A DNA stretch of 64,000 bases from Amycolatopsis sp. A133 (GTDB lineage: Bacteria; Actinomycetota; Actinomycetes; Mycobacteriales; Pseudonocardiaceae), in contig NZ_JAVHJU010000001.1 of assembly GCF_031082405.1 (NCBI RefSeq), forward strand, positions 310,001 to 374,000, read 5' to 3'. A program made the translations under genes and the position numbers. This document shows, piece by piece, positions 48,157 through 59,121 of the stretch. How positions within the stretch are numbered: position 1 is the first letter of the stretch; every line of letters starts with the position of its first letter. The notes under the pieces were generated by a model. It saw only the letters and a list, made by a program, of their open reading frames with translations. It made no database searches and was not told the DNA's origin.

Positions 48157-49360
<1,204 letters not shown>

Positions 49361-49364
<4 letters not shown>

Positions 49365-50170
49365 CGCGACGGCCTCGGGCAAGCGGGGTGGGATCCGGCG
49401 GTGACCAGCTTGACCAGGGAGCCCTTCGGGTCGCCGGACGCCACCAGGCCCTCGCCGACCAGCACCGCGTCGGCGCCGTGGCCCGCGTAGGACATCAGGT
49501 CGCCCGGCCCGCGAACGCCGGATTCAGCGACCTTGTAGACGTCCATCGGCAGGCCGGGGGCCAGCCGCGAGAAGACGTCCCGGTCCACTTCGAGGGTGTG
49601 CAGGTTGCGCGCGTTGACGCCGATGACCTTGGCGCCCGCCTCGAGGGCCCGGTCGGCCTCCTCGGCGTTGTGGATCTCCACCAGCGCGGTCATGCCGAGC
49701 GACTCGACGCGGTCGAGCAGCGAGACGAGCGCGTTCTGCTCCAGCGCGGCGACGATCAGCAGGACCATGTCGGCGCCGTGCAGGCGCGCTTCGTGCACCT
49801 GGTAGGGGCTGACGACGAAGTCCTTGCGCAGGATGGGGATGTCCACCGCGGCGCGGACCGCGTCCAGGTCGGCCAGCGAACCGCCGAAGCGGCGCTGTTC
49901 GGTGAGCACGCTGATCACGCGCGCCCCGCCGTCTTGGTAGTCCTTCGCCAGCGCGGCCGGGTCGGGGATGTCGGCCAGGTCGCCCTTCGAGGGGCTGCGC
50001 CGCTTGACTTCGGCGATGACGCCGATGCCGGACTCGCGCAGGGCGGCCATGACGTCGCGGGGCGCCGGGGCGGCGGCCGCGCGGACCTTCAGCTGGTCGA
50101 ACGGCAGCGCGGATTCCCGCACGGCGAGATCTTCCCGCACGCCGGCGACGATGTCTTCGAGCACGCTCAC
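49361..50170 (-). CDS. trpC: Indole-3-glycerol phosphate synthase
   Basis: The 269-residue protein closes the indole ring. It has [17 protein letters not shown] near residue 48 (catalytic glutamate and lysine), [28 protein letters not shown] and [12 protein letters not shown]. Its GTG at 50170 overlaps the stop of an 18-codon reading frame that carries the only strong ribosome site here, so translation is probably coupled to it. Confidence 0.95.
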
Positions 50171-50223
50171 CGGGCGCCCCCACCAGGGCGCGTGCTCACG
50201 GATTCACTCGCAAGGTCGCTCAC
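50167..50223 (-). CDS. 18-residue mini reading frame coupled to trpC
   Basis: A GTG at 50223 lies five bases after AAGGGGAAGG, the best ribosome site in the gap before trpC. The peptide is [18 protein letters not shown] and its TGA overlaps the trpC GTG (GTGA). It has no tryptophan, so it is not an attenuator of the classical kind. It may serve only to load ribosomes on trpC. No peptide product is proven. Confidence 0.45.
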   Translation of the reverse strand: MSDLASESVSTRPGGGAR

Positions 50224-50294
50224 AAAAACCTTCCCCTTCCCGCCGAAACGATGCTAACCCCCGCATCCGCGACGCCCGGTTCCGGGTGTGCGCG

Positions 50295-50912
50295 TTACTC
50301 CGAATGCCTGCCCCGGGCGTCGGTGGGATCTTCCCCTTCGGACAGGGCTTCCCACAGCTCGGCGTCGGGGTCACGGACCTTTTTCCGGGTGGCCGGAGCC
50401 GCGTACTTCGCCCCGAGCCGGGCCGCACGGGACGCACCCTTGACCGCTGTCAACCCGGCGACGGCGACGAGGATTCCCCCGAGCACGGCGAGGCCCCGCC
50501 CGAGCAGCATCTCGGTCACCGGCAGGCCGTCGGCGTAGCCGCCGAACCGCACCCCGGCGACGCCGGTCCAGACCGCCGCCGCACCCGCGAGGGCCAGCAC
50601 GACGCCGAGCACGCGCCGCGCCCAGCCGCCCGTGGCCACCAGCCCGGCCACCCCGGCCAGCGCCAGCAGCGCGAGCGGGACGAGCGCGGTGGCCTGCTGC
50701 TCGCCGGTCTCGCGGTGGAGGACGGTCCCCCGCACGCCGCCGTCGCGGAACTCCGCGAACCACGTCAGCCGTGACGCACCCCACAGGGCCAGCGCGCCCA
50801 GCAGGAGCGCGGTCACGATCATCCACAGTGGACGCCTCGACGCGGTCGCCACCGGAGCGGCCGGGTCCGCGGCCGGTGAGGGAACGCCCGTGCGCTCCGG
50901 CGTGTCAGACAT
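50295..50912 (-). CDS. Tryptophan-biosynthesis-associated membrane protein (TIGR02234 type)
   Basis: The 205-residue protein has about four membrane segments (starting [24 protein letters not shown]) and a cytoplasmic end with many charged residues. It sits between trpE and trpC, exactly as Rv1610 does in mycobacteria. Its function is not known. Its ATG overlaps the trpE stop by 8 bases. Confidence 0.85.
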   Translation of the reverse strand: MSDTPERTGVPSPAADPAAPVATASRRPLWMIVTALLLGALALWGASRLTWFAEFRDGGVRGTVLHRETGEQQATALVPLALLALAGVAGLVATGGWARRVLGVVLALAGAAAVWTGVAGVRFGGYADGLPVTEMLLGRGLAVLGGILVAVAGLTAVKGASRAARLGAKYAAPATRKKVRDPDAELWEALSEGEDPTDARGRHSE

Positions 50913-52464
50913 GGGCGGCGTCCGCGGCCGGGTCGAGGGCGCCGGCCGCCACGATCGTCTGCGCGGCGGCCACCGCCGAGAGCACGGTCCTGGCCTTGTT
51001 GAGCGATTCGGTGTCCTCGTAGTCCGGCACCGAGTCGGCGACCACCCCGCCCCCGGCCTGGACGTGCGCGATGCCGTCCTTGACCAGGGCCGTGCGGATC
51101 GCGATGGCCGTGTCGGCGTCGCCGGCGAAGTCGAGGTAGCCGACGACCCCGCCGTACAGCGCGCGGCGGACCGGCTCGAGCTCCTCGATCAGCTGCATGG
51201 CGCGGACCTTCGGCGCGCCGGACAGCGTCCCGGCCGGGAAGCACGCCGTCACCGCGTCGAACGCCGTCTTGCCTTCGGCGAGCTCGCCGGTGACGGTGGA
51301 CACGATGTGCATGACGTGGCTGTAGCGCTCGATCTGGAAGAAGTCGACGACGCGCACGGTGCCCGGCTTGCAGACCTTGCCGAGGTCGTTGCGGCCGAGG
51401 TCGACGAGCATCAGGTGCTCGGCGCGCTCCTTCTCGTCGGCCAGGAGGTCCTTGGCCAGCTGCGCGTCCTCTTCGGGGTCGGCGCCGCGCCAGCGGGTGC
51501 CCGCGATCGGGTGCGTGGTCGCGCGCCCGTCCCGCACGGTGACCAGGGATTCGGGGCTGGAGCCGACGATGTCGAAGCCTTCCAGCCGCAGGAGGTACAT
51601 GTACGGGCTCGGGTTGGACGTCCGGAGCACGCGGTAGATGTCGATCGCGTCGGCGGCCGTCGGGATCTCGAATCGTTGCGACGGCACGATCTGGAACGCT
51701 TCCCCGGCCTTGATCGCCTCGACGGCCTTCTCGACGGCGGCGTGGAAGTCCGCTTTCGAGCGCTTCCGGGTGAATTCCGGCACGGGCCGGTCGAACGCGG
51801 CGACGGTGGCGGGCGCGGCCACCTGCAGCTGCTCGGTCATGGCGCTCAGCCGGGCGACGGCGTCGTTGTAGGCCGCGTCCACGCGCTCGGGCGAGTCGTC
51901 CCAGTTGACGGCGTTCGCGATGAGCGTGACCGTGCCCTCGTGGTGGTCGAAGGCCGCGAGGTCGGTGGCCAGGAGCATGGTCAGCTCGGGGATGTCGAGG
52001 TCGCGCTCGGCCAGCTCCGGCAGCCGTTCCAGCCAGCGCACGGCGTCGTAGCCGATGTAGCCGACCATGCCGCCGGTCAGCGGGGGCAGGCCGGGCAGCG
52101 GCTCGGTGTGCAGGGCTTCGATGGTCTCGCGCAGGACGTTCAGCGGGTTGCCTTCGCTGGGCAGGCCGACCGGCGGGGTGCCGGTCCAGACCGCTTCGCC
52201 GTCGCGGACGGTGAGCGCGGCCGGGCTGCGGACGCCGATGAACGACCAGCGGGTCCAGGAGGCGCCGTTCTCGGCGGACTCGAAGAGGAAGGTGCCGGGC
52301 CGGTCGGCGGCGAGCTTGCGGTACACCCCGATCGGCGTCTCGCCGTCGGCGAGGACCCGGCGCACGACCGGGATGACGCGGCGGCTCTCGGCGAGGACGC
52401 GGAAGTCCTCGCGGGACGGGCTGACCGTGCCGGGACCGGTCGAACCGGCGGATGCGCTGACCAT
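50905..52464 (-). CDS. trpE: Anthranilate synthase component I
   Basis: The 519-residue protein makes anthranilate from chorismate. Visible motifs are [29 protein letters not shown] ([13 protein letters not shown]), the [23 protein letters not shown] region, and [39 protein letters not shown]. The ATG at 52464 ([10 protein letters not shown]) is preferred; an ATG three codons upstream at 52473 is possible. It heads the trp operon, divergent from a TetR gene with a palindrome between. No glutamine amidotransferase component is in the window. Confidence 0.95.
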   Translation of the reverse strand: MVSASAGSTGPGTVSPSREDFRVLAESRRVIPVVRRVLADGETPIGVYRKLAADRPGTFLFESAENGASWTRWSFIGVRSPAALTVRDGEAVWTGTPPVGLPSEGNPLNVLRETIEALHTEPLPGLPPLTGGMVGYIGYDAVRWLERLPELAERDLDIPELTMLLATDLAAFDHHEGTVTLIANAVNWDDSPERVDAAYNDAVARLSAMTEQLQVAAPATVAAFDRPVPEFTRKRSKADFHAAVEKAVEAIKAGEAFQIVPSQRFEIPTAADAIDIYRVLRTSNPSPYMYLLRLEGFDIVGSSPESLVTVRDGRATTHPIAGTRWRGADPEEDAQLAKDLLADEKERAEHLMLVDLGRNDLGKVCKPGTVRVVDFFQIERYSHVMHIVSTVTGELAEGKTAFDAVTACFPAGTLSGAPKVRAMQLIEELEPVRRALYGGVVGYLDFAGDADTAIAIRTALVKDGIAHVQAGGGVVADSVPDYEDTESLNKARTVLSAVAAAQTIVAAGALDPAADAAHV

Positions 52465-52511
52465 GGACCTCATTGTGCCGCCCCGGCGGAGCACGGCCGC
52501 GGCGGGCCCGA

Positions 52512-52531
52512 AATTCAACGATTGTTGAATT
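52512..52531. promoter_or_regulatory. TetR-type palindrome between trpE and the TetR gene
   Basis: AATTCAACGATTGTTGAATT has 8-bp perfect arms around GATT. It lies 29 bases before the TetR GTG and 48 bases before the trpE ATG, in an unusually AT-rich patch. It probably binds the TetR protein and could touch trpE too. Confidence 0.6.
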
Positions 52532-52559
52532 CGGCGGGCGCTTCGGTCATGATGGGGCC

Positions 52560-53174
52560 GTGAGCACCACGGACAACCCCGAGACTACTGCCCGTCGCCG
52601 CGGGCGGCGGCCCGCCGGCCAGGACACCCGCACGGCGCTGATCGACGCCGCGCGGGCCGTGTTCGCCGAGAACGGCTACGACGGTGCCACCGTGCGCGCG
52701 ATCGCCACCCGGGCCGGCGTCGACGCCGCGATGGTCAACCACTGGTTCGGCAGCAAGGAAGGCCTGTTCGCCCAGGCGGTCCTCGAGCTGCCGTTCGACC
52801 CGCAGGAACTGCAGCAGGCCCTGCGCAACGGCCCCGCCGACGAGCTGGGGGAACGGGTCGTCCGCACCTTCATCACCCGCTGGGACAGCGCGGGCGGCGG
52901 CGTGTTCGTGGCGCTCATCCGCAGCATCACCGGCCACGAGCAGGCCGGCCACGTGCTGCGCGACTTCTTCCAGCGGTTCTTCAGCGCGCTGATCTCCTCG
53001 ATCGGCTCGGACCGCATCCCGCTGCGCATGAACCTCTGCGCGACCCAGATGGTGGGCCTGGGCATGGTCCGGTACGTGGCGAAGTTCGAGCCGCTCGCCA
53101 CCGAGGACGTCGAGGTCCTGGTCCGGGCGATCGCGCCGAACCTGCAGCGCTACCTCACCGGCGAGATCGGCTGA
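52560..53174 (+). CDS. TetR-family regulator
   Basis: The 204-residue protein has the N-terminal TetR DNA-binding domain, [49 protein letters not shown]. Its C-terminal ligand domain is of the TetR_C type that ends QRYLTGEIG. The GTG at 52560 follows the palindrome, so autorepression is likely. Whether it acts on trpE is open. Confidence 0.88.
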   Translation: MSTTDNPETTARRRGRRPAGQDTRTALIDAARAVFAENGYDGATVRAIATRAGVDAAMVNHWFGSKEGLFAQAVLELPFDPQELQQALRNGPADELGERVVRTFITRWDSAGGGVFVALIRSITGHEQAGHVLRDFFQRFFSALISSIGSDRIPLRMNLCATQMVGLGMVRYVAKFEPLATEDVEVLVRAIAPNLQRYLTGEIG

Positions 53175-53213
53175 GCCCGCGCGCGGCAGCGGGCCGCGGC
53201 CGCCGCTCGCCGG

Positions 53214-54221
53214 TCACCGGCGGCCCCCGCCTTCGGTGCGCAGGTTCATCGCGTAGGCCGGGACCGCGTACGGGCCGGGGCGGCGCGGGCCGTTCGGGAA
53301 GAGGACGACCATGTGCCGTCCCCAGCCGCCCACCCACGCGAGCCGGTCGGTGAAGTCCGCCAGTGCGTTGGCCCCGTGCGTCGAGGACACCGCACGCAGC
53401 ACGATCCCGGTGCCCTCGCGGTAGCGGACGTGGATTTCCGGCGGCGGCCGCCTCAGCGACTTGCCGGTGCCGGGGAAGACGCGCACGACGTCGACCGTTG
53501 CGTTCCGCCACCCGGTGGCCGCGACCGCGCGGGCCCGGCGCCACCAGCCCACCGCGGCCCAGGCGGCGAACAGCGTCCCGAGCGAGCCGGCCACGATCGA
53601 GACGATGCCGAGGTTGACGGCGAACTGGTCCTCGTTCTCTTCTTTTGTGGTGCGCACCCGGTCCGGATCGGCGCGGTCGTAGATCACGGTGACTTTCTCG
53701 CCGGCGGCGTACGAGTCCTTCGAGCCGCGGACGATCTTCGCGGTCCGCGTGCCGTAGCGCACCTGGAACGTCATCCGGCCCCGGGTGAGGTTCTGCACGG
53801 AAACGACCTCGCCGGAGGTCCGGGCGCCGGTCGCGAGGAGCTCGTCGGCGGCGCGGTCGAGCAGGACCAGACCGGTGACCCCGCTCCCGGCCAGTGCCAC
53901 CCAGATGAGGACGAGCGCCACGCCGTGACGGGCGAACCGGCGCAGCCGCCCGGTTTCGGAGGTGAAGTCGATCCGGCGGTCGTGGTCGTGACCGGTCGGC
54001 GGCGGCAGCCAGCCCCCGAAACCGTTCGTGCTCGTGGTGGCGCGCCGGCGCCGGACGCCGAGAACCACCAAAGCGGCAGCTGCCGTGAACCCGACCACGA
54101 AGGCGGGAGTCATCCCGTAAGCCGCCACCACCTCCGGGGAAAAGGCGAAGACGGCCACCACGGCGGCCGGGAGGGCGAACCACACCCACCGCCGCTTGAC
54201 GAAACCGCCGAAGGGATCCAT
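53214..54221 (-). CDS. DUF3592-type membrane protein
   Basis: The 335-residue protein has two N-terminal membrane segments, another pair around residues 105-125 and 205-225, and the DUF3592-like beta-rich segment SGEVVSVQNLTRGRMTFQVRYGTRTAKIVRG followed by GEKVTVIYDRADPDRVRT. The function of the domain is not known. A related smaller protein lies at 55362-55892. Confidence 0.7.
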   Translation of the reverse strand: MDPFGGFVKRRWVWFALPAAVVAVFAFSPEVVAAYGMTPAFVVGFTAAAALVVLGVRRRRATTSTNGFGGWLPPPTGHDHDRRIDFTSETGRLRRFARHGVALVLIWVALAGSGVTGLVLLDRAADELLATGARTSGEVVSVQNLTRGRMTFQVRYGTRTAKIVRGSKDSYAAGEKVTVIYDRADPDRVRTTKEENEDQFAVNLGIVSIVAGSLGTLFAAWAAVGWWRRARAVAATGWRNATVDVVRVFPGTGKSLRRPPPEIHVRYREGTGIVLRAVSSTHGANALADFTDRLAWVGGWGRHMVVLFPNGPRRPGPYAVPAYAMNLRTEGGGRR

Positions 54222-54396
54222 CAGGCGAGCTTAGAAGCCTTGGGCAGCACGGATGCTGCGAGAAAAGGCACAGGACGGCGAGGCAACCGGACGGCCCCGC
54301 CGGGCGTGCAAGTGAGCAGGGCCGCGAGTCACCCGAATGGCAGTTCGTCGCAATTCGCGGACACCATTCGCACATTCGGGGAATCGACGGGATTCG

Positions 54397-54402
54397 TATT
54401 AT
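54397..54402 (+). promoter_or_regulatory. -10 box of the DUF5753 regulator (leaderless type)
   Basis: TATTAT, six bases before the ATG at 54409, in an AT-rich patch. Confidence 0.55.
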
Positions 54403-54408
54403 CGGCTC

Positions 54409-55245
54409 ATGAAGCCGACGTCTTCGGGCCCCGCCGCAAGAACTCTCGCTGTTGTGTTGCGCGAAGAGCGCGAAGCACGGAAAGTCGGCCTACGCGTTCT
54501 CGCCGACAAGCTGGGGATCCTTCCCCAGCTTCTGTCGGTGTGGGAGAAGGGCTATCGCTTGCCGAGCGTCGAGGACGTGTCGGCGATTCCCGCTCTGCTG
54601 GGTGTCACCGGCGAGAAGCGGGACCGGATCCGAACTCTAGCCCGACACGCCCGCGAACCGAACTGGCTCGCGTCGAGTAGCGCCCTCACCGGGTTGCTTA
54701 CCTTCGAGAGGGGAGCCGCCGAGATCACCACGTGGTCGCCCTTGCTCATTCCCGGACTTCTGCAAACGCCCGACTACACCCGGGCGATCATGGACGCCTC
54801 CTCGATCGCGGTGGAGGAAGCCGACAAGCGGGTGCGCATCAGGCTCCAGCGGCAGTCGATCCTCACGCGACGGGAACCGGTCGTCCTGCGCGCCCTGATC
54901 GGCGAATGGGCGCTCCGCGAAAACATCGGCAACCCGGACATCATGTCTGATCAAACCGATCATCTGCTCGCCATGGCGAAGCGCCCGAATGTTTCCGTGC
55001 GCATTGTCCCGGCCGGAGCCGGTTACCACCCCGGCCTGGTGGGACCGTTCGAGATCTATGAGTTCGCCGGTTCGCCACCGATCACCTTGGCGGAAAGCAT
55101 CGAGGCATGTGCTTTCCTCCACGAGAGCGGGCAAACCCTCACTTACCAGCGAGTTGCGAAGTTGCTAGGCGGGCGAGCGCTGAGCGATGCCGCCTCCCGG
55201 CAACTGCTCGAAGAAGCTGGGCATCGGCAGGAGGCGTCCACCTGA
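54409..55245 (+). CDS. XRE-type regulator with DUF5753 domain
   Basis: The 278-residue protein has an N-terminal helix-turn-helix (LAVVLREEREARKVGLRVLADKLGILPQLLSVWEKGYRLPS) and a C-terminal DUF5753 domain starting ITTWSPLLIPGLLQTPDYTRAIM and containing IVPAGAGYHPGLVGPFEIYEF. Such regulators are abundant in Streptomyces and Amycolatopsis and normally sit before a DUF397 gene, as in the WhiJ systems. Here the partner is only a relic just after the stop. Base composition is lower in GC than the neighbours. Confidence 0.88.
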   Translation: MKPTSSGPAARTLAVVLREEREARKVGLRVLADKLGILPQLLSVWEKGYRLPSVEDVSAIPALLGVTGEKRDRIRTLARHAREPNWLASSSALTGLLTFERGAAEITTWSPLLIPGLLQTPDYTRAIMDASSIAVEEADKRVRIRLQRQSILTRREPVVLRALIGEWALRENIGNPDIMSDQTDHLLAMAKRPNVSVRIVPAGAGYHPGLVGPFEIYEFAGSPPITLAESIEACAFLHESGQTLTYQRVAKLLGGRALSDAASRQLLEEAGHRQEAST

Positions 55246-55255
55246 CCCCGGCAAC

Positions 55256-55360
55256 GTCTCTGATCGTGGGCCGGTCGTGGGCGTGCGGGACACCAAGGCC
55301 CGGCGGGCCGGTCAGCTGACCGTCTCCGCCCAGGCTGGCGTTCCGTTCTCGACCGCCTGG
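55256..55360 (+). pseudogene. Relic of a DUF397 gene
   Basis: In one frame after the DUF5753 stop, VVGVRDTKARRAGQLTVS (about 55274-55327) looks like the C-terminal half of DUF397 proteins, whose ends I recall as VRDSK...LTF-like. There is no start codon with a ribosome site and the N-terminal SSYS-type half is missing, so the copy is truncated. The end runs into the antisense region of the next gene. Confidence 0.45.
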
Positions 55361-55361
55361 C

Positions 55362-55892
55362 TCACGATTCCGGCAGCCACCGGTAGGTTCCGGCGCGCGC
55401 GGCGAACACCACCGGCTTCTCCCGCCAGGGCGGCTTGGGCGGGATGAGCACGGTCATCGCGCCGGGCCCGGACCCGGCGACGAGGGCCGGCAGCCCCGGC
55501 AGCTCCGAGATCGCCCGCACCGCGCTCCCGGATTCCCGCAGCCGGAGATCGATGCGGCTGCCGTCGGAGAACCGCACGGCGGCGGTGCCCGTCGGTGCCG
55601 TCCCGGTCGTGCTGACCCCGGTGACCGTCACCGTCGCGGTGCGCCACCCCGTCCGGCGGACGGCGTCCGCCTGCCGGGCGCGGAAGAAACTCCAGTAGCC
55701 GGGGACAGCAGCGAGGGCGAGGAGCCCGAACGCGGGCACCGGGAGACCGGAGAACAGGAAGACCCCGGCGACCAGCACCGCCACGACGGTGGAAACCACG
55801 AACCGCCGGAGGCTCGCGTCCAGCCTCGCCGTGCCCCAGGCCGCCCATTCCGGCTCGCCCGGCTCCTTCGGCGGCAACCAGTCCCCGGCCAA
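55362..55892 (-). CDS. DUF3592-like membrane protein
   Basis: The protein has about 176 residues from a TTG at 55892 (LAGDWLPPKEPGEPEWAAW) with GGTAGG upstream. Two membrane segments (about 32-70) precede a beta-rich part, TATVTVTGVSTTGTAPTGTAAVRFSDG. It resembles the DUF3592 protein at 53214-54221. It is the last gene of the hisF unit, 8 bases after DUF1304. The start is uncertain. Confidence 0.55.
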   Translation of the reverse strand: MAGDWLPPKEPGEPEWAAWGTARLDASLRRFVVSTVVAVLVAGVFLFSGLPVPAFGLLALAAVPGYWSFFRARQADAVRRTGWRTATVTVTGVSTTGTAPTGTAAVRFSDGSRIDLRLRESGSAVRAISELPGLPALVAGSGPGAMTVLIPPKPPWREKPVVFAARAGTYRWLPES

Positions 55893-55900
55893 TGGGGTGC

Positions 55901-56263
55901 CTACCGTGCCAGCAGGAGCGCGATGAGCGCCAGCGCGGCGGGGAGCACCTGCACGAAGAGGATCCGCTTGCTGGCCGTCGCGGCTCCGTAGAGGCCCGCG
56001 ATGATCACGCAGACGAGGCCGTACAGCTTGAGCTGGAACCCGGTCGGGTCGCTCGCGATGAGGCCCCACACCAGCGCGAGCGCCAGGAAGCCGTTGTACA
56101 GCCCCTGGTTCGCGGCGAGGGTCTTGCTCTCTTCCGCGAACTCCTTCGTCGTGCCGAACGCGGCGCGGGCCCGGGGCGTCGTCCAGAGGAACATCTCCAG
56201 GACGACGATGTAGACGTGGATCAGGGCGACGAGCCCGACCAGGATGTCGGCGACGAGGGTCAC
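55901..56263 (-). CDS. DUF1304 family membrane protein
   Basis: The 120-residue protein has four membrane segments and the family motif [24 protein letters not shown], then [16 protein letters not shown]. The role of DUF1304 is unknown. The GTG at 56263 overlaps the hisI stop (GTGA), so it is co-translated with hisI. Confidence 0.85.
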   Translation of the reverse strand: MTLVADILVGLVALIHVYIVVLEMFLWTTPRARAAFGTTKEFAEESKTLAANQGLYNGFLALALVWGLIASDPTGFQLKLYGLVCVIIAGLYGAATASKRILFVQVLPAALALIALLLAR

Positions 56264-56622
56264 GCGAGCTCTTTCTCTTCGGCCAGGAGCAGGCGCTCCT
56301 CGGTGTCGAAACAGGTGTGCGTGCCGGTGTGGCAGGCCGGGCCGGTCTGGTCGACGCGCAGCAGGACGGTATCGCCGTCGCAGTCGATCCGCACTTCGCG
56401 GACGTGCTGGTAGTGCCCGGACGTCTCGCCCTTGACCCACAGCTTGGCGCGGCTGCGCGACCAGTACGTGCCGCGGCGGGTGGCGAGGGTGGCGGCGAGG
56501 GCGTCGTCGTTCATCCAGGCCATCATCAGCACGTCCGAAGTGGCGTGCTCGACGACGACCGCGGCGATCAGGCCGTCGGCGTTGCGCTTGAGGCGCGCCG
56601 AGACGGCCGGGTCGAGGGTCAT
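56260..56622 (-). CDS. hisI: Phosphoribosyl-AMP cyclohydrolase
   Basis: The 120-residue enzyme opens the purine ring of PR-AMP in histidine synthesis. It has [39 protein letters not shown] and the metal-binding [26 protein letters not shown] with the conserved cysteines. It overlaps both neighbours by 4 bases (ATGA, GTGA). Fused HisE is absent here. Confidence 0.95.
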   Translation of the reverse strand: MTLDPAVSARLKRNADGLIAAVVVEHATSDVLMMAWMNDDALAATLATRRGTYWSRSRAKLWVKGETSGHYQHVREVRIDCDGDTVLLRVDQTGPACHTGTHTCFDTEERLLLAEEKELA

Positions 56623-56996
56623 GCTTGTGCTCCCAGGATGTGCCGCTTGAGCGGCATCGAATTCAGCAGGACGAACGCGTAGCCGTAGCCGGCGAAGGAC
56701 AGGCCGGAGAACAGCTTGTTGAACCACAGCTCGGCACCGAGCAGCAGGAACGCGTGCAGCACCGCGAACACCACGACGACGACCAGGCCGCCGATCCGCG
56801 CGCTGCCGTGCTTGAGGACCAGCCCGGTGGTCACGACCGCGCCGAGGATCAGCGCGAGCGCGGGCATCCGGTAGATGGCCAGGCCCGCCCCGGCGCCGAG
56901 CACCGGGACCAGGTCGAGCAGCGCCCACGCGACGGGCAGCCCGACCAGCAGGCCGGCGGTCACCTTCACCTCGACGGGTGCCTGCCAGGACTTCAC
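56619..56996 (-). CDS. Hypothetical membrane protein
   Basis: A 125-residue protein with about four membrane segments ([61 protein letters not shown]) and no recognised motif. It lies between hisF and hisI with 4-base overlaps at both ends, so it belongs to the same operon. Function unknown. Confidence 0.65.
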   Translation of the reverse strand: MKSWQAPVEVKVTAGLLVGLPVAWALLDLVPVLGAGAGLAIYRMPALALILGAVVTTGLVLKHGSARIGGLVVVVVFAVLHAFLLLGAELWFNKLFSGLSFAGYGYAFVLLNSMPLKRHILGAQA

Positions 56997-57766
56997 CGGA
57001 CCTCGACCCCGCCTTCGCGCAGCGCGTTCTTGACGTCGCCGATCTTCAGCTGTCCGAAGTGGAACACGCTGGCGGCGAGCACGGCGTCGGCCCCGGTCCG
57101 CACGGCGGGCAGGAAGTGCTCGACGGCGCCCGCGCCGCCGCTGGCGATCACCGGGACGCGCACGGCCTTGCGCACCAGTTCGAGGAGTTCGAGGTCGAAG
57201 CCGTTCTTGGTGCCGTCGGCGTCCATGGAGTTGAGCAGGATCTCCCCGACCCCGAGCTCCTCACCGCGGGCGGCCCACTCGACGGCGTCGATCCCGGTCC
57301 CCCGGCGGCCGCCGTGGGTGGTGACCTCGAAGCCGGAGGCGGTGGGCTCGCCGCCCTCGGGCACGCGCCGGGCGTCGACGGACAGCACGATGCACTGGGC
57401 GCCGAACCGCCTCGACGCCTCGCTGAGGAATTCGGGCCGCGCGATGGCGGCGGTGTTGATGCTGACCTTGTCGGCCCCGGTCCGCAGCAGCCGGTTGACG
57501 TCGTCGTTGCTGCGCACGCCGCCCCCGACGGTCAGCGGGATGAAGACCTGCTCGGCGGTCCGCCGGACGACGTCGTAGGTGGTCTCGCGGTCCCCGGAGG
57601 AGGCGGTGACGTCGAGGAAGGTGAGCTCGTCGGCGCCTTCGGCGTCGTAGCGCCGGGCCAGCTCGACAGGGTCACCGGCGTCGCGAAGGCCGGCGAAGTT
57701 GACCCCCTTCACCACCCGGCCCGCGTCGACGTCGAGACAGGGGATCACCCGCACCGCGACAGACAT
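56993..57766 (-). CDS. hisF: Imidazole glycerol phosphate synthase subunit HisF
   Basis: The 257-residue TIM barrel makes imidazole glycerol phosphate. It has [32 protein letters not shown] with catalytic D11, and [17 protein letters not shown] with the second catalytic aspartate. The ATG at 57766 is followed upstream by TACGCT at 57774-57779 (minus strand), a leaderless-type -10. It heads a five-gene unit: hisF, membrane protein, hisI, DUF1304 and DUF3592-like. Confidence 0.96.
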   Translation of the reverse strand: MSVAVRVIPCLDVDAGRVVKGVNFAGLRDAGDPVELARRYDAEGADELTFLDVTASSGDRETTYDVVRRTAEQVFIPLTVGGGVRSNDDVNRLLRTGADKVSINTAAIARPEFLSEASRRFGAQCIVLSVDARRVPEGGEPTASGFEVTTHGGRRGTGIDAVEWAARGEELGVGEILLNSMDADGTKNGFDLELLELVRKAVRVPVIASGGAGAVEHFLPAVRTGADAVLAASVFHFGQLKIGDVKNALREGGVEVR

Positions 57767-57773
57767 GGCCATC

Positions 57774-57779
57774 AGCGTA
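57774..57779 (-). promoter_or_regulatory. -10 box of the hisF unit
   Basis: TACGCT on the minus strand, seven bases before the hisF ATG. Confidence 0.4.
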
Positions 57780-57853
57780 GTCAAGGGGTCCGGGACCTCG
57801 GTCAATGGCACGGCCCGGCATCCGCCGTTCACCCCCCGGCCACCCGATTCGTC

Positions 57854-57859
57854 TAGTTT
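57854..57859 (+). promoter_or_regulatory. -10 box of the phytase gene
   Basis: TAGTTT on the plus strand, six bases before the GTG at 57866; fits a leaderless transcript and supports that start. Confidence 0.45.
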
Positions 57860-57865
57860 CCCCGC

Positions 57866-59056
57866 GTGCGCAGACTCCTTCCGGTGGCCGTCGCCGCCGC
57901 CTCCCTCCTGACCGCCGTCCCCGCTTCCGCCGCTCACCGAGACCCGGCGCCCGTCCTCCAGACCCAGGCCTTCGTCGACGATCCCGGCGCGTCCCCGGCC
58001 AACGCCGACGCCGACGATCCCGCCGTCTGGGTGCACCCGCACGACCCCGACCGCAGCGTCGTCCTCGGCGCCCTGAAGGAAGGCGGGCTCGCCGCGTTCG
58101 ACCTGTCCGCGCGGACCCTGCAGCTCGTCCCCGCCGGGCCGGGCGGGCGGTTCAACAACGTCGACGTCGTCGGGGACCTGGCCGTCGTCAGCGACCGGGG
58201 CCGGGACCGCGTCCGCGTCTACCGGATCGACCCGGCGGGCGCGGCGGCCGGCGCGCACGTGCTGCGGGACGTCACCGACCCGGCCGCCGCGCCGGTGTTC
58301 TCCGCGTCGGAGTCCGAAGTGGACGAGCAGCGGACCGCCTACGGCCTGGCCGCGGGCCGGGACCCGCGCACCGGCGTCCGGTGGGTGGCGGTGACCCGGC
58401 GGCACGAAACCCGCGTGGCGCTGCTGCGGCTGGCCGACCGGCCGGGCGGCACCGTCGGCACGGTGCCGGTCGCCACCGTGGACCTGCCGTCGCGGTTCCG
58501 CCTCCCGGACGGCTCCGCCTGGTCGCCGTGCGAGGAGCCCGGCGAACGGCCGCAGCTGGAGGGCTCGGTGATCGACGGCCGGGTGCTCTACACCGCCCAG
58601 GAGGACGTCGGGATCTGGCGGATCCCGCTGACGTCCGGAGGCTTCGGACGGCCCGAATTGATCGACCGCGTGCGCTCCTTCGGCGTCCCGCAGCGCTGGG
58701 ACGCGGCGGCCGAGGAGTGTGTCCCGGACGGCCCCGACCCCGGCTTCGGCGGCCGGTGGCTGACGGCCGACGCGGAAGGTCTCGCGGTGGCGGACGGCAC
58801 GCTGTTCGCCTCCAGCCAGGGCGACTCGCGGTTCGTCGTGTACGGCAAGCGCGTCCGTGACCTGCGGATCGTCGCGGGCCGCGGCACGGACTCGGTCGAG
58901 CACTCCGACGGCTCGGCGATCAGCACGGCGTACCTGGGCCGCCGCTTCCCGCACGGCCTCCTGGTGGTCCACGACGGCGAGCGCCGCCCGGCGGACGGCG
59001 ACCTCCCGACCACGGGCTTCGCCTTCCTCCGGCTGGAGGACGTCCTCGGCCGGTAA
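57866..59056 (+). CDS. Secreted beta-propeller phytase
   Basis: The 396-residue protein has a signal peptide (1-22, ending ASA) and the beta-propeller phytase pattern. [17 protein letters not shown] opens the first blade, then [25 protein letters not shown] and [24 protein letters not shown] follow. Enzymes of this type need calcium and release phosphate from phytate outside the cell, so it may serve phosphate supply. It stands alone, divergent from hisF. Confidence 0.85.
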   Translation: MRRLLPVAVAAASLLTAVPASAAHRDPAPVLQTQAFVDDPGASPANADADDPAVWVHPHDPDRSVVLGALKEGGLAAFDLSARTLQLVPAGPGGRFNNVDVVGDLAVVSDRGRDRVRVYRIDPAGAAAGAHVLRDVTDPAAAPVFSASESEVDEQRTAYGLAAGRDPRTGVRWVAVTRRHETRVALLRLADRPGGTVGTVPVATVDLPSRFRLPDGSAWSPCEEPGERPQLEGSVIDGRVLYTAQEDVGIWRIPLTSGGFGRPELIDRVRSFGVPQRWDAAAEECVPDGPDPGFGGRWLTADAEGLAVADGTLFASSQGDSRFVVYGKRVRDLRIVAGRGTDSVEHSDGSAISTAYLGRRFPHGLLVVHDGERRPADGDLPTTGFAFLRLEDVLGR

Positions 59057-59121
59057 AACTTCCGTCCGCCGTGCAGCGGCACGGCCCCCTCGTGCGTCCA
59101 CAGGGTGACGAGAGGACGCGT

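Noticed and set aside
50167..50294. Trp attenuator leader
   Set aside because: The small frame has no tryptophan codon and no antiterminator/terminator pair was seen.
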